From: Pseudoruegeria sp. SHC-113
GTDB lineage: Bacteria > Pseudomonadota > Alphaproteobacteria > Rhodobacterales > Rhodobacteraceae
Length of the DNA stretch: 64,000 nt
Assembly (NCBI RefSeq): GCF_025376885.1
Contig: NZ_JAHUBR010000001.1
Coordinates: forward strand, 930,001 to 994,000
Reading direction: 5' to 3'
Shown in pieces: positions 43,923 to 53,418 of the stretch. Position 1 is the stretch's first letter. The number at the start of each line of letters is the position of its first letter. The position numbers were made by a program, and so were the translations under genes. A model generated the notes under the pieces. The model was not told where the DNA came from. It saw only the letters and a program-made list of their open reading frames with translations, and searched no databases.

Positions 43923-44161
43923 GTGTTACTCCTTTCGCACAACTCGGTTTTGTTGCTCGCAAACCAAGGCGTGAATGGAAAAACGAGTAAAGTCAGAAGT
44001 TTGCGCGAATTGCACATGCGGACCAAACCTTCGGAGAGTTCGCGAGTATCAGACAACACCCGCCTCGATTCCTCGATTTGTCATCGGCCACTGGTGGCTA
44101 CGTTGAGACGGGATTTTCGGTATTCCGTCCCCTCCGCCACTATCACCCTTTCGAACCCGTC

Positions 44162-44593
44162 GCACAAAAACTGCGCGTCCATCAGCTGACGCGGTTCTCC
44201 TACTACATCGTGGCGCCGCCTGGCTGGGAAGAGCGCGTGCGGGGCAAGGACTGGCCCGCGCTCATGCAGCTGCCCTGGATCGGCACGCCACCGGCGTCGG
44301 TACACAACCGGCTGCTGACACCAATCTTCGCGCGGCACGGGCAGGCCCCGAAGATCGTGGCCACGGTGGATCAGGAGCTTTCGATGCTCGCCATGGTGCA
44401 ATCGGGTGTGGGCTTAAGCCTGTGTCGGGATTCACTGGCGCTCTACCAGCGGCAGGCCAACGGGCTGGCCATCGCCGATCAGGTGGAGATCGAAACCTCG
44501 CTCAGTTTCCTGTCGCTTGAAGCCCGGCGCGGCGATCCGCGGATCGAGGCCGTCTGCGCTGCGATCTCGCGCATCTGGCCCGCCCGCCCCTGA
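44162..44593 (+). pseudogene. 3' remnant of a LysR-family regulator gene
   Basis: The frame from about 44162 to the stop at 44591-44593 reads as the C-terminal ~140 residues of a LysR effector-binding domain: RFSYYIVAPPGWEERV, LPWIGTPPASVHNRLL and MLAMVQSGVGLSLCRDSLALYQRQANGLAI. Sequence upstream of about 44160 does not look like LysR, and the DNA-binding half is missing. The likely cause is integration of the element at this point; the 5' half would then lie beyond the left end of the prophage. Confidence 0.65.
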
Positions 44594-44658
44594 ACAACGT
44601 GGCCCGGCTCATTTGCCTTTCTTGATGTAGGCGGCAACCAGATCAGCCTCGCGCCGGT

Positions 44659-45612
44659 CTACCCGCGCCCGGCCATGACGTTCGCCGCGTAGGGCGTGAG
44701 CCGTTTGTCCCTTTCGCGCTGGGCGACTTCCTGCACCTTGCGCCAGAGCACCGGCAGGGCCGGGTGGCCCACGCGGTTGGCGAGCCGCATCATCGCCCAT
44801 GTGCCGTCGATGCCCAGATCCACCGGGATTTCGGCCAAAAGCCCCAGCGCCAGCATGTTGCGCACGCAGCCGCGCGTGGTGAGCAGGATCAGATCGCTCT
44901 CGGCCACCGCGTCGCGCAGCAGGGCGATGTTGTGGGAGTTCACGGCGATCCGCGCCCGCCCGTCGGGCGCTGGCGCAAGGCGGGCGGTGAAATCGGAGAT
45001 CACATCGGCGGGCAGGTGGGTCGTTGCGAAGTGGTAGCTGGCCAGATCCTCGATGCGGGGTTTTAAGAGCGAGAGCATCGGGTGGCCGGGGCGGCAGAAT
45101 GCGCCACCGGCCTGTGCGGGGAGGTCCAGCCGCTGCAGGCGGGCATCTGAGGGCGGAAGATCGCGCGTGTCGCCGATCAGCAGGTCGATCTCTTCCTTTT
45201 CGAGCATCGGCACGAGCTGGGTTGTTTCCGCGACCCTTACGTCCAGCGCGATCCCCGGGTGTGCATTGTGAAATTCAGCCACGATGGGGCCGCCGAGGCT
45301 GGTGGAGAACACCGCCGTCATGCCGACTCGCAGGGTGCCCGACTCACCGCTGGCCAAGTTGTTGATCTCTTGCTCAAGGTTGCGGGCCTCAAACAGCAGC
45401 TTGCCGATCCGCTCCAGCAGCGTTTCACCCATAGGGGTAAGCCGCACCGGGCGCTTGCTGCGCTCCACGAGCTGCAACCCGACGCGTGTCTCCAAGGCCT
45501 TGATCGAGTTGGACAAAGCGGGCTGCGTTATGTTCGCCTGTTCGGCGGCCAGCGCGAAGCTGCCGGTTTCAGCCAGAAGTTGTAGGTGGTGGAGCTGGGA
45601 GATGTTGAGCAT
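44659..45612 (-). CDS. LysR-family regulator of the TRAP/catabolic operon
   Basis: A 317-residue LysR protein. Residues 3-60 are the winged helix-turn-helix (QLHHLQLLAETGSFALAAEQANITQPALSNSIKALE), and the rest is a periplasmic-binding-protein-like effector domain. It diverges from the TRAP transporter operon across a 139-bp gap, the standard arrangement for a LysR activator of the adjacent operon. The C-terminus ends with a TAG at 44659. The effector is unknown, probably the transported acid. Confidence 0.85.
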   Translation of the reverse strand: MLNISQLHHLQLLAETGSFALAAEQANITQPALSNSIKALETRVGLQLVERSKRPVRLTPMGETLLERIGKLLFEARNLEQEINNLASGESGTLRVGMTAVFSTSLGGPIVAEFHNAHPGIALDVRVAETTQLVPMLEKEEIDLLIGDTRDLPPSDARLQRLDLPAQAGGAFCRPGHPMLSLLKPRIEDLASYHFATTHLPADVISDFTARLAPAPDGRARIAVNSHNIALLRDAVAESDLILLTTRGCVRNMLALGLLAEIPVDLGIDGTWAMMRLANRVGHPALPVLWRKVQEVAQRERDKRLTPYAANVMAGRG

Positions 45613-45751
45613 GGTGCGACGTTGTCTGAAATATTATTAAAACCATGAATGATAACCTTCAAAAAGTAAACTGGACTGAATGATTTGCTCTGGCTAACCC
45701 TTCCCTGCCAGAAGGAGCTCCGCCGCGCGGGGACAGGGAGAGAGACAGACC
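45613..45751. promoter_or_regulatory. Divergent promoter region with possible LysR box
   Basis: This AT-rich gap lies between the LysR gene and the TRAP operon. It contains TTATTAAAACCATGAATG followed by ATAA, so TTAT and ATAA flank it in inverted order, compatible with a T-N11-A type LysR site. A GGGAGAGAG ribosome site precedes the binding-protein gene. Confidence 0.4.
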
Positions 45752-46756
45752 ATGAAAATCTTTAAAACCGCTGCCACAGTTGCGGCCTTGGCTGCTGGAT
45801 TTGCCGCGCCGGCCTTTTCGGAGACGGTGCTGAAACTGGCCACCGCCGCGCCTGAGAAAACCCCTTGGGGCGCGCAGGTGATGCGGCTGGCAGAAGCCGT
45901 GGCTGCCGAAAGCGAAGGCCGCCTGCGCATCGAGCCTTACTTCAATTCCCAGCTTGGCACCGAGAACGACACGCTCGCCCAGCTGGCGCGGGGCCGCATC
46001 GAGATGGGGCTCTTCACCGTGAACGCGGGCGCCCAGCAGGCGCCGGAAATCGGCCTGATGCAGCTCTACGGGATCTACGACAGCAACGATCAGCGCGCCT
46101 GCGTGCAGGACAACCACCTGACCGACGAGATCCGCGCCCGCCTCGGGGAGAAGGGCGTCTACTTCGGCGCCTGGGCCGAGGTCGGCAATGGTTACCTGAT
46201 GTCGGACCGCGCGCTGACCAGCGTGGAAGATCTGCGCGGGCTGAAGGTTGGCATCTCGGTGAACCGCATCAACACCGAATACTGGAAGGCCATGGGCGCG
46301 AACCCCGTGCCGATCAGCCCCGGCGAGGCCGCCTCGGCTGCCTCCACCGGCCTGATCGATCTCTACCCGACCGTCTACACCTTCTTCGTGCCGTCCGGGC
46401 TGAACAAGGTTTATCCGATCGTCAACGAGTACAACTACTCCACCGGCCCGGCGATGTGGGCCATGAGCCAGCGCGTGCTGGACCGCCTGAGCGCCGAGGA
46501 TCAGGAGGCGGTGAAGCGCGCCTTTGCGCAATTCAACTCCGCCGATGTGATGGCCGAGATCTTTGCCTTCGAGGACGTGCTGCGCGGCCTGCACACCAAG
46601 AGCGGCGGCCAGATTGTGGATCTGACGCCGGAGCAGATTGAAGGCTTCCGTGAAAAGCTCCCCCCGTTCTGGGAGGCGATGGCTGCGGATTACGGCGACG
46701 ATGGCGCTGCGATCCTCAAACTTGTGCAAGACGGCAAGGCCGCCTGCGGCAGCTAG
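45752..46756 (+). CDS. dctP: TRAP transporter substrate-binding protein (DctP family)
   Basis: A 334-residue periplasmic protein with a 23-residue signal peptide (cleavage after AFS). It is a DctP-type TRAP receptor; the conserved Arg that grips the carboxylate would be in the region 150-180, near LRGLKVGISVNR. It is the first gene of the operon and delivers an organic acid to the DctQM permease. The substrate cannot be read from the sequence, but the downstream enzymes suggest a (di)hydroxy or oxo acid. Confidence 0.85.
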   Translation: MKIFKTAATVAALAAGFAAPAFSETVLKLATAAPEKTPWGAQVMRLAEAVAAESEGRLRIEPYFNSQLGTENDTLAQLARGRIEMGLFTVNAGAQQAPEIGLMQLYGIYDSNDQRACVQDNHLTDEIRARLGEKGVYFGAWAEVGNGYLMSDRALTSVEDLRGLKVGISVNRINTEYWKAMGANPVPISPGEAASAASTGLIDLYPTVYTFFVPSGLNKVYPIVNEYNYSTGPAMWAMSQRVLDRLSAEDQEAVKRAFAQFNSADVMAEIFAFEDVLRGLHTKSGGQIVDLTPEQIEGFREKLPPFWEAMAADYGDDGAAILKLVQDGKAACGS

Positions 46757-46846
46757 GCTGCACAGCCGGGCGCGCGCTCATCTCTGCCCTCGCGCGCCCG
46801 GCACCTATTTCTTTCGCCCGACAGCAAGCCAACCCGCGAGCCGCGC

Positions 46847-47422
46847 ATGAACGCCTCTTCCCAATCCCCTTCCAGCCACGCCGCCCCGCCTGCGGTGCAG
46901 CGCTTTCTGGCCCGCTGGCAGATGGTGGAGCGCTGGGTGGCGGTGCTGGCCTTCACCGGTATCGGGGCGCTGATCTTCGCCGATGTCGCCGGGCGCGAGC
47001 TGATCGGCCCGCTGGCGGATTTTCTGGGCATCGAGATGGGCGCTACCGGCGTCTATGGCGCGCGCAAGATCTCGCTGCACCTGCTTGTGATCGGGGCCTT
47101 CGCGGGCCTTGGCGTGAGCGTGGCCACCGGCACACAGATCGTGCCGCGCGTGGCCTTCGGCTGGGTGCCAGCCGCCTGGGAGGCCGCGGTCACGCGCCTC
47201 GGTAACCTCGTGAGCGCGGCCTTTCTTGGGGCTGTCACCTATTACGCCATCGTCTTTGTCGCCTCCTCGCGGGAGATCGGCACGGTGATCCCCGGCCTCG
47301 ACTGGCCGGCGTGGATCATCCAGTCCTTCATGCCCATCGGCTTTGCCTCGGCTGCCCTGCGCTACCTCGCCTTCGCCATCTGGCCGGGCGTTGCCCCCCA
47401 GCTTGAGGAGATCCCGGAATGA
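46847..47422 (+). CDS. dctQ: TRAP transporter small permease (DctQ family)
   Basis: A 191-residue membrane protein with four hydrophobic segments, the usual layout of DctQ. It follows the receptor gene after an 90-nt gap that contains no clear terminator. Its stop overlaps the large permease start by 4 nt, so the two are translated together. Confidence 0.8.
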   Translation: MNASSQSPSSHAAPPAVQRFLARWQMVERWVAVLAFTGIGALIFADVAGRELIGPLADFLGIEMGATGVYGARKISLHLLVIGAFAGLGVSVATGTQIVPRVAFGWVPAAWEAAVTRLGNLVSAAFLGAVTYYAIVFVASSREIGTVIPGLDWPAWIIQSFMPIGFASAALRYLAFAIWPGVAPQLEEIPE

Positions 47423-48675
47423 GCGCGCTCGGCCTGTGCCTTCTCGTGCTGGTGTTGCTGATCCTGCGCCAGCCGCTCACCATCCTGCTGATCGCCGCCA
47501 TCGGCTATGTGCATCTCGTCTGGGGGCATGGCTACCTTGATTACATCGTCGAGGACATGTGGACCTCGCTCAACAAGGAGCTGATCCTCTCGGTGCCGCT
47601 GTTCCTGCTCTGCGGGGCGGTGATGAGCAAGGGCAGCTCCGCCAAGCGGCTGGTGCGCATCATCCGGGCGCTCACCGCACCAACACGGGGCGGGCTGGGC
47701 GTGGCGACGATTGTCTCCTGCGCGGTGTTCGCCGCGATCTCCGGCTCCTCCATCGTGACGATGATCGCCGTGGGCTCGGTGCTTTATCCGGCTATGCAGG
47801 AAGCCGGCTATACCAAGCGCTATGCGCTGGGCTCGGTGGTGGCCGGGGGCACGCTGGGCATCATCATCCCGCCCTCAATCCCGCTGATCCTTTACGGGCT
47901 CGTCACCGAAACCTCCGTGGTGGATCTTTTCCTCGCCGGGCTTCTGCCGGGGCTTCTGCTGATCGTGCTGATGATCCTTTACGGCATCTGGGCCAACCGC
48001 CACCAGCCGGCGCAGAAGATGGATTGGGCCGAACTGCGCGCCGCGCTGAAAAGTGGCATCTGGGCGGCCTTCTTCCCGGTGATCCTGCTGGGCGGTATCT
48101 ACTCGGGCTTCTATTCGCCCACCGAAAGCGCGGCCGTGGCGCTTGTCTATGCGCTGCTGATCGAATTCTTTGTGCATCGCGAGATGAATTTGCGCGGCTA
48201 TTTCGACGTGGTGACGGAAACCGCCAAACTCGGCGGCGCGCTGTTTCCGTTGATCGCGGTGGCGCTGTCGCTGAACCTGATTCTCACGGAGTACCGCGTC
48301 CCGGCGCAGATGGTGGAGCTGACGCAGGGCTATATCGACAACCCTTGGGCCTTCCTGATCCTCGTCAACCTGCTGCTGCTGGCGGTTGGCGCCTTCATGA
48401 CGACGAACGAGGCGATCCTGATCCTTGCGCCGATCCTAATGCCGGTGGCCGCCTCCTACGGGTTCGATCCGATCCATTTCGGGATCATCATGATCGTGAA
48501 CCTCGAAATCGGCTACCTCACCCCGCCTGTGGGCATGAACCTGATGGTGGCCATGATCACATTCCGGGAGAAATTCTCCGATCTCGTCATGGCGGTGCTG
48601 CCCTATATCGCGCTGATGATCGTCGGCCTTGCGATCATCGCCCTCGTGCCCTGGCTTTCGCTTGCCCTTCTGTAA
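47419..48675 (+). CDS. dctM: TRAP transporter large permease (DctM family)
   Basis: A 418-residue membrane protein of the DctM family, with about 12 hydrophobic segments and family stretches such as SGSSIVTMIAVGSVLYPAM and GTLGIIIPPSIPLILYGLVTE. It uses a sodium gradient to drive uptake. The start overlaps the small-permease stop. Confidence 0.85.
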   Translation: MSALGLCLLVLVLLILRQPLTILLIAAIGYVHLVWGHGYLDYIVEDMWTSLNKELILSVPLFLLCGAVMSKGSSAKRLVRIIRALTAPTRGGLGVATIVSCAVFAAISGSSIVTMIAVGSVLYPAMQEAGYTKRYALGSVVAGGTLGIIIPPSIPLILYGLVTETSVVDLFLAGLLPGLLLIVLMILYGIWANRHQPAQKMDWAELRAALKSGIWAAFFPVILLGGIYSGFYSPTESAAVALVYALLIEFFVHREMNLRGYFDVVTETAKLGGALFPLIAVALSLNLILTEYRVPAQMVELTQGYIDNPWAFLILVNLLLLAVGAFMTTNEAILILAPILMPVAASYGFDPIHFGIIMIVNLEIGYLTPPVGMNLMVAMITFREKFSDLVMAVLPYIALMIVGLAIIALVPWLSLALL

Positions 48676-48712
48676 CCCTTCGCCCCGTTTCCCCGTTTCA
48701 AGGAGCCTCGCC

Positions 48713-49924
48713 ATGCAGGCGCATCTCAAAACCCCCTCCGCCCAAGACACGGCCCGGCTGCGCTCGCAGGTGAGCGTGCCCAAGCTCTTGGAATGCGGGG
48801 ACGTGGCCCATTGGTGGTGCACCCATATCGCCGAGGTGATGCCCACGGCGGTGATCCCCAGCGCGCAGGCCGCCGCGCCGCTTCCCGTGGCGAAGAATGA
48901 TGCGTTGCTGGACGTGCAGGCCGACACCGCGCTGGGCCACCTGTCTTTGCGCGACTTCCTCGCCCACCCCGAAAGCGGCGCGCGCGGCTTTCTCGTGGTG
49001 CACAAGGGTCAGATCGTCTGCGAGGAATACCCCGATCTGCGCCCCGATCAGCCGCACCTCTGGGCCTCCTGCGCCAAACCAATGGCGGGGCTGATGATCG
49101 AGCACCTCATCGAGGCGGGCCAGCTTTCGGAGCAGGACACGCTGGGCCAGCACATCGCCGCCCTGCGCGAAACCGACTGGGCCGAAGTGCGGGTGATCGA
49201 CGTGCTGGACATGACTCCGGGCATGGACTGCGAGGAGAACGAGGCCACCCGGTCTGACCCCCGCTCCAACGCCATCCGCGCCTTTCTGGCGGAGTTCAAC
49301 ATGCCCTATGAGGGCCGTGTGGAGAGCCTGCTGGAGGTGCTGCAATCCAGCCGCAAGGTTTCCGAGCCGGGGCGGAAGTTTGAATACGGCTCGCCCTGCA
49401 CGCAGGTTCTGGTGCTTCTGGCCGAAGCGGTGAGCGGCCTGCCCTGGGCCGAGCTGTTCCGCCAGCAGGTCTGGGCGCATCTGCGCACCGAAGGCCCTTT
49501 GCAGATGCACCTCACCCCCGATGGAACCCCGCTGGCCCATGGAGTCGTCTCAAGCACCCTGCGCGACATGGCCCGCTTCGCGATGCTTTACACGCCCAGC
49601 TGGAACAAGGTCGCGGCGCAGCTGGTGGTGAGCGCGGACACGCTCGCCCGCATCCGCGCCGTGGCACGTGGCAAGGCGTTCTTTCAGGCGGGCTACGATG
49701 GCCCCGTCTTCACCGAGCGGCTGGGCGATGACACCATGCTCGGCAACGCCCGTCAGTGGGATTGCATCTGGCCCGATGGCGATCTCTACAAGGGCGGTTT
49801 TATGGATCAGGGCCTCTATGCTTCGCCTGAGCGGGATTTCGTGATCTGTTACTTCTCCACGACGCCCGAGATGAAAACCACGCGCTACCTGCGCCCGCTT
49901 GCCACCTCCGGCCTGCTCGGCTGA
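48713..49924 (+). CDS. Beta-lactamase-fold serine hydrolase
   Basis: A 403-residue serine hydrolase of the class C beta-lactamase/esterase superfamily. The nucleophile motif SxxK is at S119-CA-K122, and a Tyr in KFEYGSP (about 225) may be the second catalytic residue. No signal peptide is apparent, so it acts in the cytoplasm. AAGGAG precedes the ATG at 48713. Its place in the operon suggests it frees a hydroxy acid from an ester, lactone or amide after uptake. Confidence 0.7.
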   Translation: MQAHLKTPSAQDTARLRSQVSVPKLLECGDVAHWWCTHIAEVMPTAVIPSAQAAAPLPVAKNDALLDVQADTALGHLSLRDFLAHPESGARGFLVVHKGQIVCEEYPDLRPDQPHLWASCAKPMAGLMIEHLIEAGQLSEQDTLGQHIAALRETDWAEVRVIDVLDMTPGMDCEENEATRSDPRSNAIRAFLAEFNMPYEGRVESLLEVLQSSRKVSEPGRKFEYGSPCTQVLVLLAEAVSGLPWAELFRQQVWAHLRTEGPLQMHLTPDGTPLAHGVVSSTLRDMARFAMLYTPSWNKVAAQLVVSADTLARIRAVARGKAFFQAGYDGPVFTERLGDDTMLGNARQWDCIWPDGDLYKGGFMDQGLYASPERDFVICYFSTTPEMKTTRYLRPLATSGLLG

Positions 49925-49951
49925 GCGGCTCTGCGACAGAAGGAGACAGCG

Positions 49952-52900
49952 ATGAACGCCCCCGTCAAACGCCTCGACATGACCCTAGAGGATCGCCTCA
50001 ACCAGCAGGAAGGCTGGGTCTATATGACAGGCATGCAGGCGCTCGTGCGCTTGCCGATCCAGCAGATCCGCCGCGACCGCGCGGCCGGGATGAACACCGG
50101 CGGCTATATCTCGGGCTACCGCGGATCGCCCGTTGGCACCTACGACATGACGCTGCAACAGGCCGCCGCAGCGTTGAAGGAGCACAATGTGGTGTTCCAG
50201 CCCGGCGTGAACGAGGATCTCGCCGCCACCGCCACGTGGGGCGCGCAGCAGGTGGGGCTGTTTCCCGGCGCGACGGTGGAGGGGGTGTTCTCCATCTGGT
50301 ACGGCAAGGCGCCGGGGATGGACCGCTCGATGGATCCGCTGCGCCACGCCAACCTTGCGGGCACCAACCCGAAGGGCGGCACGCTCCTGCTGGTGGGCGA
50401 TGACCACGGCGCGAAATCCTCGACGCTGGCCTGCTACTCCGATCTCAACTTCGCCTCGCTCGGCATGCCGCTGCTGGCCCCGGCCAACGCGCAGGACGTG
50501 CTGGATTTCGGCCTGCACGGCATCGCCATGAGCCGCTATTCCGGCACGCTCACGGGGCTGAAGCTCGTGACGGATGTGGTGGAGGGCGGCGGCTCTGTCC
50601 ATGTCGGCCCCGAGAGCCCGGCGATCACCATGCCTGAGGACACCGGCGTGGACACCGGGATCAAGCCTTTCGTGCCGATGCTGGAGCAGGAGCGCATCCT
50701 GTGGGACGTGAAGCTCAAGAAGGTCATGGCCTATGCGCGGGCCAACGGGCTCAATCAGGTCAGCGGCGCGGCGAAAGCGAAGATCGGCATCGTCGCCGCC
50801 GGCAAGGCCTGGCAGGATCTCAACCAGGCGCTGGCGGGCATGAGCTATGCGGACGGGCGCATCGGCGCGACCGAGGTGAAGCTGATGAAGGTCGGCATGG
50901 TCTGGCCGCTGGACCCGGACGCCATGCGCGCCTTCGCCCGGGGGCTCGATACGCTCATCGTCGTGGAGGAAAAGCGCCCGCTGCTGGAGGATCAGATCCG
51001 CGCCGCGCTCTATGGCTCTGACGCCGCGCCGCGCATCATTGGCAAGGCTTTCGCGGGCAGCGCCTATAGCGCGGCGGGGGCAGACACGGCCTTCCCGGCC
51101 TACGGCGAGATCGATCCGAACCTGATCACCCGCGTGATCGCGCGGGCTGCGGGCGAGGCCGATCCCGCAAGCAACATCGCGCTGCCCAACCAGTCCGGCG
51201 AGCCGCCGCAGCTGGGGGCAGGGGGCGTGATCCGGCCGCCCTCCTTCTGCGCGGGCTGCCCCCATGGGCGCTCCACGCAGGTGATCGAGGGCAGCCGCGC
51301 GCTGGCGGGCATCGGCTGCCACACGATGGCGATGCTACGCAATCCGGTGCAGACGAACTCCGTCAGCCACATGGGCGGCGAGGGCGTGATGTGGCTGGGG
51401 CAGTTCCCCTTCACCCGGGAAGAACATGTCTTCGCCAATATGGGCGATGGCACCTATTTCCACTCCGGCCTGCTGGCGATCCGCGCCGCCGTGGCCGCGA
51501 AGGCACCGATCACCTACAAGCTCCTGCACAACGGCTTTGTCTCCATGACGGGCGGGCAGGGGCATGATGGCGAGGTCTCGCCGGAAAGCATGGTGGCCCA
51601 GCTGCGCGCCGAAGGGGTGGAGCGCATCGCACTAGTGGCCGATGAGCCGGAGAACTACACCGGCAAGGATCTGGGCACCGGCGTCACGCTGCATGAACGC
51701 GGCGAACTTGAGAGCGTGCAGCGGGATCTGCGTGGCTTTCCCGGCGTGAGCGTGCTGATCTACGATCAACCCTGCGCCACCGAGCGCCGCCGCCTGCGAA
51801 AGCGCGGCAAATGGGCCGATCCCGACAAGCGCGCCTTCATCAACCCCGCCGTTTGCGAAGGCTGCGGCGATTGCTCCACTGTCTCGGCCTGCATGGCCAT
51901 CGAACCGCTGGAAACCGAATACGGCCGAAAGCGCCAGATCAACCAATCCTCCTGCAACAAGGATTTCTCCTGCGTGGAGGGCTTCTGCCCCTCCTTCGTG
52001 ACCGTCAGAGGCGCGACCCCGCGCAAGGCGCAAACCGGCGGCAAGGCGGTGGACGCAAGCCACCTGCCCAGCCCTGCGATCCCGGTGGTCGAGGGCTCGT
52101 GGTCCATCCTCGTCTCGGGCATCGGCGGCGCTGGCGTGGTGACGGTGGGCCAGACGCTGGCCGTGGCCGCCCATGCCGATGGCTATTACTCCTCCAACCT
52201 CGACATCACCGGGCTCGCACAGAAATACGGCGCGGTGCACAGCCACATCAAGATCGCCGCCAGCCCGGCGCAGATGCGCGCAACCCGCATCGCCATGGGC
52301 GAGGCCGACGCGCTGATCGGCTGCGATCTGGTGGTGGCGGCGGGTGACGAGGCGCTCTCGCGCCTGAACGTCGGCGCGGCCGTGGCGGTGACGGACACGA
52401 CGGTTGTGCCGACCTCGGCCTTCTCGGCCAACCCGGACTGGCAGCTGAACGGGGCCGAGCAGGTCGAACGCCTCACCCGCCTGCTGGGCACCCGCGCGCA
52501 GGCGATGGACGCGCAGGCGCTGGCCGAGGCGGTGATGGGCGATCGTGTCTTTGCCAATATGGTGCTGATGGGCGCGGCCTGGCAGCAGGGGGGCATCCCG
52601 CTCTCGCTGGCCGCCATCCACCGTGCGATCGAACTGAACGGCGTGGCCGTGGCGGCGAACCTGAAAGCCTTCGATCTGGGCCGCATCGCGCAGGCTGAGC
52701 CCGAGGCCGCTGCGGCCCTCATGGGCAAGGGCGCGCCAGTGGATCTGGCCGCGCACCGCGAAGTGCCGTTGGCCGATCTCATCCAGCGCCGCACCGTCGA
52801 TCTGACCGCTTATCAGGATGCCGCCTTCGCCGCCCGCTACACCGCCATGCTCGACAAGGTGCAGGCGGCGGGGCTTCCCGAAGCCGCCATCCGCGCCGTG

Positions 52901-53404
52901 GCCAAGGGCTACTATAAGCTGATGGCCGTGAAGGACGAATGGGAGGTTGCGCGGCTCTACACAAGGCCTGCGTTCCGCGCCGAACTGGATGCGGCTTTCG
53001 ACGGCGAGAAGGAGCTGACTTTCTACTTCGGCGCATGGCCCTTCGGCGGCACTGATCCCAAGACGGGCAATCCGGTGAAAGGCGCCGTGAAGGGGCGCAC
53101 CGCGCTGCGGGCGTTTGCCTTGCTGAACCGTCTGCGCCGCTTGCGCGGCACCCGGTTTGATCCGTTCCGCAACAGCGAGGAGGCCCGGCTGGGGCGCGAC
53201 CTGCTGGCGCTCTATGAGGACGACATCGCCTTCGCGCTCAGCCATTGGTCGCCTGCCTCTGCCGAGACCCTGAGCGAGCTTCTCGATCTGCCCGAACACA
53301 TCCGCGGCTACGGACATGTGCGCGCGCGCCACGCGGAGGCGGCGGCCAAGCGCCGCGCCGAGCTGCGCGCCCGCGTACTCGATCCCGAAACCGCCGCTGC
53401 CTGA
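49952..53404 (+). CDS. Fused indolepyruvate ferredoxin oxidoreductase-type 2-oxoacid oxidoreductase
   Basis: A 1150-residue single-chain enzyme of the IorAB type: thiamine-diphosphate-binding parts in the first ~700 residues and the gamma-type domain afterwards ([20 protein letters not shown]). A ferredoxin-like cluster motif CEGCGDC with further Cys residues (about 630-680) supplies iron-sulfur clusters. The enzyme converts 2-oxo acids to acyl-CoA plus CO2 and reduces ferredoxin. It usually acts on aryl or branched-chain oxo acids; the actual substrate here is not known. Confidence 0.8.
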   Translation: MNAPVKRLDMTLEDRLNQQEGWVYMTGMQALVRLPIQQIRRDRAAGMNTGGYISGYRGSPVGTYDMTLQQAAAALKEHNVVFQPGVNEDLAATATWGAQQVGLFPGATVEGVFSIWYGKAPGMDRSMDPLRHANLAGTNPKGGTLLLVGDDHGAKSSTLACYSDLNFASLGMPLLAPANAQDVLDFGLHGIAMSRYSGTLTGLKLVTDVVEGGGSVHVGPESPAITMPEDTGVDTGIKPFVPMLEQERILWDVKLKKVMAYARANGLNQVSGAAKAKIGIVAAGKAWQDLNQALAGMSYADGRIGATEVKLMKVGMVWPLDPDAMRAFARGLDTLIVVEEKRPLLEDQIRAALYGSDAAPRIIGKAFAGSAYSAAGADTAFPAYGEIDPNLITRVIARAAGEADPASNIALPNQSGEPPQLGAGGVIRPPSFCAGCPHGRSTQVIEGSRALAGIGCHTMAMLRNPVQTNSVSHMGGEGVMWLGQFPFTREEHVFANMGDGTYFHSGLLAIRAAVAAKAPITYKLLHNGFVSMTGGQGHDGEVSPESMVAQLRAEGVERIALVADEPENYTGKDLGTGVTLHERGELESVQRDLRGFPGVSVLIYDQPCATERRRLRKRGKWADPDKRAFINPAVCEGCGDCSTVSACMAIEPLETEYGRKRQINQSSCNKDFSCVEGFCPSFVTVRGATPRKAQTGGKAVDASHLPSPAIPVVEGSWSILVSGIGGAGVVTVGQTLAVAAHADGYYSSNLDITGLAQKYGAVHSHIKIAASPAQMRATRIAMGEADALIGCDLVVAAGDEALSRLNVGAAVAVTDTTVVPTSAFSANPDWQLNGAEQVERLTRLLGTRAQAMDAQALAEAVMGDRVFANMVLMGAAWQQGGIPLSLAAIHRAIELNGVAVAANLKAFDLGRIAQAEPEAAAALMGKGAPVDLAAHREVPLADLIQRRTVDLTAYQDAAFAARYTAMLDKVQAAGLPEAAIRAVAKGYYKLMAVKDEWEVARLYTRPAFRAELDAAFDGEKELTFYFGAWPFGGTDPKTGNPVKGAVKGRTALRAFALLNRLRRLRGTRFDPFRNSEEARLGRDLLALYEDDIAFALSHWSPASAETLSELLDLPEHIRGYGHVRARHAEAAAKRRAELRARVLDPETAAA

Positions 53405-53418
53405 CAAAGGACCAACCT

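Larger units (their letters stand above)
31242..44161. mobile_element. Accessory island with candidate anti-phage operon, between prophage and lysR remnant
   Basis: The left edge cuts off a late phage gene (31171-31241) and the right edge meets the 3' part of a LysR gene. In between are a five-gene minus-strand operon, a small divergent gene and an AlpA-like HTH gene. Base use is visibly less GC-rich than the phage on the left. The island may be prophage cargo that travels with it or a separate insertion; the edges are placed by loss of homology and no direct repeats were found. Confidence 0.5.

Noticed and set aside
44609-44800. Short minus-strand frame ending RREADLVAAYIKKGK after the LysR gene
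   Set aside because: It overlaps the LysR C-terminus out of frame; the LysR protein already has full length, and there is no ribosome site or family match.
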